The notes under the pieces are model-generated. The model was not told the origin of the DNA and made no database searches. It saw only the letters and a list, made by a program, of their open reading frames with translations. A DNA stretch of 64,000 nucleotides from contig CANLHK010000003.1 of the NCBI GenBank assembly GCA_947490615.1, positions 124,001 to 188,000 on the forward strand, read 5' to 3'. The DNA is from Planctomycetaceae bacterium (lineage in GTDB: Bacteria; Planctomycetota; Phycisphaerae; Phycisphaerales; SM1A02). Positions 61,732-64,000 of this stretch are shown one piece after another; position 1 is the stretch's first letter, and each line of letters opens with the position of its first letter. Position numbers and translations under genes: made by a program.

Positions 61732-63882
61732 TCAGCTTCGAACCGCCTCAGGGGCGGGGAGCATGGCCTTGCGCGACAACTTGATGCGGCCGTTGTCATC
61801 GATGTTGATGACCTTCACGGTGACGACATCGCCGACCTTGACCTGCTCGTTCACATTCTTGACATAGCCGTGGGCGAGTTCGCTCACATGGACCATGCCG
61901 TCGGTTCCTGGCGCGAGTTCGACAAAGCAGCCGAACTCCTTGATCGCGACAACCTTGCCCGTGTAGACCGCGCCAACCTTGATCTCGGCGCCGAGCGCTT
62001 CGACCGCCGCGCGCGCCATGGCCGACTTCGCAGCGTCCGAGCACGCGATGAAGACGGTGCCGTCTTCTTCGACATTGATCTTGGCGCCCGTCATCTCCTG
62101 GATGCCGCGGATCGTCTTGCCGCCTGGTCCGATGAGCTTGCCGATCTTCTCCGGATCGATCTTGACGATCGTGATGCGCGGAGCCAATGGCGAGATGTCG
62201 GGCCGTGGCTTGGCGATGACCTTTTCCATTTGCTCGATGATCTGCAAGCGGCCGACCTTCGCCTGCTGGAAGATCTTCTCGATCTCCTCAACCGACAGTC
62301 CGCGTGCCTTGAGATCGAGCTGGATGCCCGTGATGCCTTCACGCGTACCCGAGACCTTGAAGTCCATCTCGCCGAAGAAGTCCTCTTCGCCGATGATGTC
62401 CATCACATGGGTGACCTTGCCGTCGGTGTCGGTGAACCGACCAACGGAGATACCCGCGCAGGTGTTGCGAATCGGAACGCCCGCATCCATGAGCGCAAGG
62501 CAACCACCACAGACGCTGGCCATCGACGACGAGCCGTTGCTCTCGGTGATGTCGCTGACGAGCCGTACCGTGTAGGGGAAGTCCTCGGTCGAGGGGAGAA
62601 TGCCGAGCAGCGAACGCTCGGCAAGCGCGCCGTGTCCGAGCTCGCGACGCCCTGGTCCCATGATGCGACCAGCTTCGCCCGTGCAGAACGGCGGGAAGTT
62701 GTAGTGGAGATAGAACTTCTTGGCGTACTCAGCCAAGAGTCCGTCCACGATCTGCTCGTCGTCGCCGGTGCCGAGGGTGCAGGTCACGAGGGACTGCGTC
62801 TCGCCGCGCTGGAAGAATGCGGAACCGTGGGTGCGGGGGAAGATCTCGACCGACATGTCGATGTCGCGGATCTGATCGAGTCGACGACCGTCGGCGCGGA
62901 TCGAGTGCTGGGCGACGAGGTAGTGGGTGACCTTCTTCTCGAGAATGCGCAGCGCTTCCTTGGCTTGCTTCTGCTTCTTCTCGGCTTCGAGGTGGTCGGA
63001 GTACGCAATGCCGGTTGGAATCGCAAAGTGGGTCTTGAGGACCTCGTTCTTGATCGCGTCGACGGCGTCGTTGCGCTCCTTCTTGCTCTTGATCTTGCGA
63101 GCGACGACGAGGCGGTCGTACGCGAGTTCCTTCACCTTCTTGGTGATCTCGTCGCTTGGAGTCGTGAGCTCGCCCATGCGCACGGCGGGTGCGCCGCACT
63201 TGGTGCGAAGCTCTTCGATGAGCTCAAGGATCGGCTTGATGCCCTCGTCGTAGCCGAAGCGGATCGCGCGGATCATCGTGGCTTCGTCGACTTCCGCAGC
63301 GCCAACTTCGATCATGTTCACGCCGTCCTTGTGGCCCGAAAGCACAAGGTCGAGGTCGCTGAACTCAATCTGCGCCTGCGTGGGATTGACCACGAAACGC
63401 TCGCCTTGCTCGGTGATGATGCGGCCGACACGCACGGTGGCGACTGGCCCGAGGTAGGGAGCGTCGGTGATCGCCAGCGCTGCCGAGGCAGCGGTGCAGG
63501 CGAGCACATCGGAGTCGTTCTGTCCGTCGTGGGACATGACGAACACTTGGAGCTGGATCTCGTCGCAGAACCCATCTGGAAAGAGCGGGCGGATCGGGCG
63601 ATCGATCATCCGCATCGTGAGAATTTCCTTCTCGTTGGGCGCGCCTTCACGCTTGCGGAATCCACCGGGGAACTTGCCAGCAGCGCCGGTCTTCTCGCGG
63701 TAATCGCAGGTGAGAGGGAAGAAGTCGATGCCCGCGCGGGGGTTGGCGCGGACGCAGGTGGCCAGGACCCAGGTGTCGGCGTAGCTCGCGATGACTGCGC
63801 CACTGGCGAGCTTTGCGACGCGACCTGTCTCGAAGCGGAGCGTGCGCCCGCCGATGACCTTCTCAACGATTGTGACTGCCAT
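61732..63882 (-). CDS. pnp: polyribonucleotide nucleotidyltransferase
   Basis: This phosphorolytic 3'-5' exoribonuclease is part of RNA turnover. The ATG at 63882 has GGAG upstream and gives 716 residues, the normal size. Two RNase PH domains lie at about 10-220 and 310-540, the second with GTGDDEQ and SDITESNGSSSMASVCGG. The KH domain (KIGKLIGPGGKTIRGI) and the S1 domain (GKVVAIKEFGCFVEL) follow in order. rpsO often lies upstream, but the window ends before it can be seen. Confidence 0.96.
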   Translation of the reverse strand: MAVTIVEKVIGGRTLRFETGRVAKLASGAVIASYADTWVLATCVRANPRAGIDFFPLTCDYREKTGAAGKFPGGFRKREGAPNEKEILTMRMIDRPIRPLFPDGFCDEIQLQVFVMSHDGQNDSDVLACTAASAALAITDAPYLGPVATVRVGRIITEQGERFVVNPTQAQIEFSDLDLVLSGHKDGVNMIEVGAAEVDEATMIRAIRFGYDEGIKPILELIEELRTKCGAPAVRMGELTTPSDEITKKVKELAYDRLVVARKIKSKKERNDAVDAIKNEVLKTHFAIPTGIAYSDHLEAEKKQKQAKEALRILEKKVTHYLVAQHSIRADGRRLDQIRDIDMSVEIFPRTHGSAFFQRGETQSLVTCTLGTGDDEQIVDGLLAEYAKKFYLHYNFPPFCTGEAGRIMGPGRRELGHGALAERSLLGILPSTEDFPYTVRLVSDITESNGSSSMASVCGGCLALMDAGVPIRNTCAGISVGRFTDTDGKVTHVMDIIGEEDFFGEMDFKVSGTREGITGIQLDLKARGLSVEEIEKIFQQAKVGRLQIIEQMEKVIAKPRPDISPLAPRITIVKIDPEKIGKLIGPGGKTIRGIQEMTGAKINVEEDGTVFIACSDAAKSAMARAAVEALGAEIKVGAVYTGKVVAIKEFGCFVELAPGTDGMVHVSELAHGYVKNVNEQVKVGDVVTVKVINIDDNGRIKLSRKAMLPAPEAVRS

Positions 63883-64000
63883 AAAGACTCCATCTGCCGC
63901 GTCGATCGCGGCGTGCGTGTGTGTCCATGGACGCATCCATGAACGCGTGGGCGCAGCGCGCCCGTTCTCAGGAAAAAGGTGTGTTCGATCTGCGGATGCC
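63883..64000. other. upstream leader of pnp and window end
   Basis: These 118 bases contain the pnp leader on the minus strand. No known RNA motif or further gene start is visible within the window. The promoter probably lies here or further upstream. Confidence 0.3.

Noticed and set aside
61870-63942. 690-codon open frame on the + strand opposite pnp
   Set aside because: It is the shadow of pnp in GC-rich DNA; composition is His/Asp/Arg-rich and no family is recognisable, while the minus strand encodes a clear PNPase.

Overview
The window is a GC-rich bacterial chromosome segment with no rRNA, tRNA, insertion sequence, prophage or CRISPR array that I can recognise. Gene content points to a planctomycete, most likely of the Phycisphaerae type. 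The hints are a bacterial DNA topoisomerase VI pair, a large Gsp/Pil-type secretion locus with many pseudopilins, dockerin/EF-hand-like calcium motifs in surface proteins, secreted PQQ-type propeller proteins and frequent GTG/TTG starts. This placement is inference; no 16S gene is present.

Layout. 1-4.5 kb: ATP synthase genes atpB-E-F-H-A on the + strand, closed by a strong terminator, without atpG, atpD or atpC. 4.5-6.6 kb: a minus-strand chain of cytosine deaminase, pyrrolidone-carboxylate peptidase and a GalE-like epimerase, joined by 4-nt GTGA overlaps. 6.6-11.2 kb: a NERD-nuclease/helicase protein and the FtsK translocase. 11.2-12.7 kb: a FabZ-like dehydratase, a long acyl carrier protein and a second hotdog dehydratase. 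13-15.3 kb: coaD, a degenerate metallo-beta-lactamase-fold protein and panB. 15.5-19.4 kb: an HtrA protease, an OppF-type ATPase, a small membrane protein and thyX. 19.5-24.8 kb: a HAD protein lacking its nucleophile, a lipoprotein, glmM, then divergently a PTPS-III-like pterin enzyme overlapping ppk1.

24.8-53 kb is dominated by type IV filament machinery. A first minus-strand operon (30.8 to 24.8 kb) encodes PilT- and PilC-like proteins, two prepilins and an 814-residue PilX/GspK-like protein with calcium-binding-type motifs. A second long minus-strand operon (53 to 36.5 kb) encodes GspE, F, G, H, I, J, K, L, M, C and D plus flanking secreted proteins. It is a nearly complete type II secretion system lacking GspN and the prepilin peptidase. 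Between the two lie a lipoprotein, a 1419-residue propeller protein and a poly-glutamate protein.

53-64 kb: an orphan CoA-transferase alpha subunit, a sigma-70 family factor with an unusually long leader, ndk, the topoisomerase VI B and A subunits on the + strand, a soluble-type histidine kinase, a cold-shock protein and pnp.

The most interesting items are the bacterial Topo VI pair, the second PilT/PilC/giant-pseudopilin operon, the split ATP synthase operon with a terminator-like stem after atpE, and three enzymes whose key catalytic residues are changed (PTPS, HAD, metallo-beta-lactamase).
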